Part shown: piece after piece, positions 63,983-64,000 of the stretch
How the letters are laid out: every line of letters starts with the position of its first letter
Position numbering within the stretch: position 1 is the first letter of the stretch
From: Leptospira noumeaensis
Lineage (GTDB): Bacteria; Spirochaetota; Leptospiria; Leptospirales; Leptospiraceae
Direction of reading: 5' to 3'
DNA length: 64,000 bases
NCBI RefSeq assembly: GCF_004770765.1
Contig: NZ_RQFK01000023.1
Location: 186,001-250,000 of the forward strand
Position numbers and translations under genes: made by a program
The notes under the pieces: generated by a model
Told to the model about the DNA's origin: nothing
Database searches by the model: none
Seen by the model: the letters and a program-made list of their open reading frames with translations, nothing else

Positions 63983-64000
63983 CTTCGTATAACAGTGCCT
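63983..64000 (+). repeat. attC-like repeat unit 4 (left half, cut by window edge)
   Basis: CTTCGTATAACAGTG begins a further unit, with left box GTATAAC (63987-63993). The remainder is beyond the window. It shows that the array continues to the right. Confidence 0.6.

Larger units (their letters stand above)
60506..64000 (+). mobile_element. Integron-like gene-cassette array, truncated by window edge
   Basis: Four plus-strand gene units, each ending in a related repeat with GCATAAC-type left box and GTTATGC-type right box. Units hold a membrane protein, a PIN toxin with a small partner, an Mrr endonuclease, and two lipoproteins. The genes are more AT-rich than the region to the left. This order (gene then attC-like site, same orientation, unrelated functions, toxin-antitoxin included) is that of a chromosomal integron. 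No integrase gene is visible; it could lie right of the window or be absent. The last repeat is cut at 64000. Confidence 0.7.

Noticed and set aside
60506..64000. CRISPR array or REP-type palindromic family as an explanation of the repeats
   Set aside because: Repeats are about 50-80 bases, occur only after gene units, are spaced by whole genes and share inverted end boxes; spacers of CRISPR size are absent.
60506..64000. Insertion sequence or transposon as the cause of the repeats
   Set aside because: No transposase gene is present, and repeats occur after every unit rather than at two ends.

Overview
The window looks like a chromosomal segment of a Leptospira species, most likely a free-living (saprophytic or environmental) one. 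The evidence is a LruC-type lipoprotein, spirochaete-style lipoproteins with loose lipoboxes, many small genes of types common in Leptospira, several methyl-accepting chemotaxis proteins (MCPs) and SpoIIE-type phosphatases, and AT-rich DNA with tight mixed-strand packing. No rRNA, tRNA, CRISPR array or insertion sequence was seen. No gene-free stretch exceeds 300 bases; the longest (50190-50454) may hold a structured RNA.

Layout. 1-13 kb: start of an ECF-like sigma factor, soluble transhydrogenase (sthA), a large membrane adenylate cyclase, 1-Cys peroxiredoxin and OsmC, a DUF547 protein, esterase and DinB, a response-regulator phosphatase with a PAS histidine kinase, ExbB/ExbD, and UbiE/MenG. 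13.5-19.4 kb: a LruC-domain lipoprotein, an AMP-ligase fused to a carrier protein, then a photoactive yellow protein (PYP) homologue in a two-gene operon that diverges from a sensor-less MCP. 19.4-32 kb: O-antigen ligase-like protein, DksA-like protein and ribosomal protein L33, a BASS transporter with an aminotransferase, alr, a hydrolase, a nitrilase, argB, GAF-PP2C and phosphofructokinase.

33.3-40.2 kb is a methyl-cycle cluster: an ArsR-methyltransferase regulator with a perfect operator-like palindrome, ahcY, a ferredoxin, metH and a small protein. 40.2-50.2 kb holds three MCPs, an outer-membrane protein, a DMT exporter and small genes. 50.4-60.4 kb holds an M61 peptidase, corA, a packed operon efp-mtnB-SDR-SDR-unknown, and a KamA/EpmB-like aminomutase diverging from efp.

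From about 60.5 kb to the right edge the character changes. AT-rich genes, all on the plus strand (membrane protein, PIN toxin with small partner, Mrr endonuclease, two lipoproteins), are each followed by a related repeat of about 50-80 bp whose ends are inverted GCATAAC/GTTATGC-type boxes. This is the architecture of an integron gene-cassette array. No integrase lies in the window.

Two systems stand out: (1) the cassette array, and (2) the PYP-coiled coil/MCP divergon beside an acyl-ligase-carrier fusion, a candidate blue-light taxis module. The PYP homologue aligns without gaps over its PAS core to Halorhodospira PYP as recalled, keeping the chromophore Cys and the Tyr and Glu partners.
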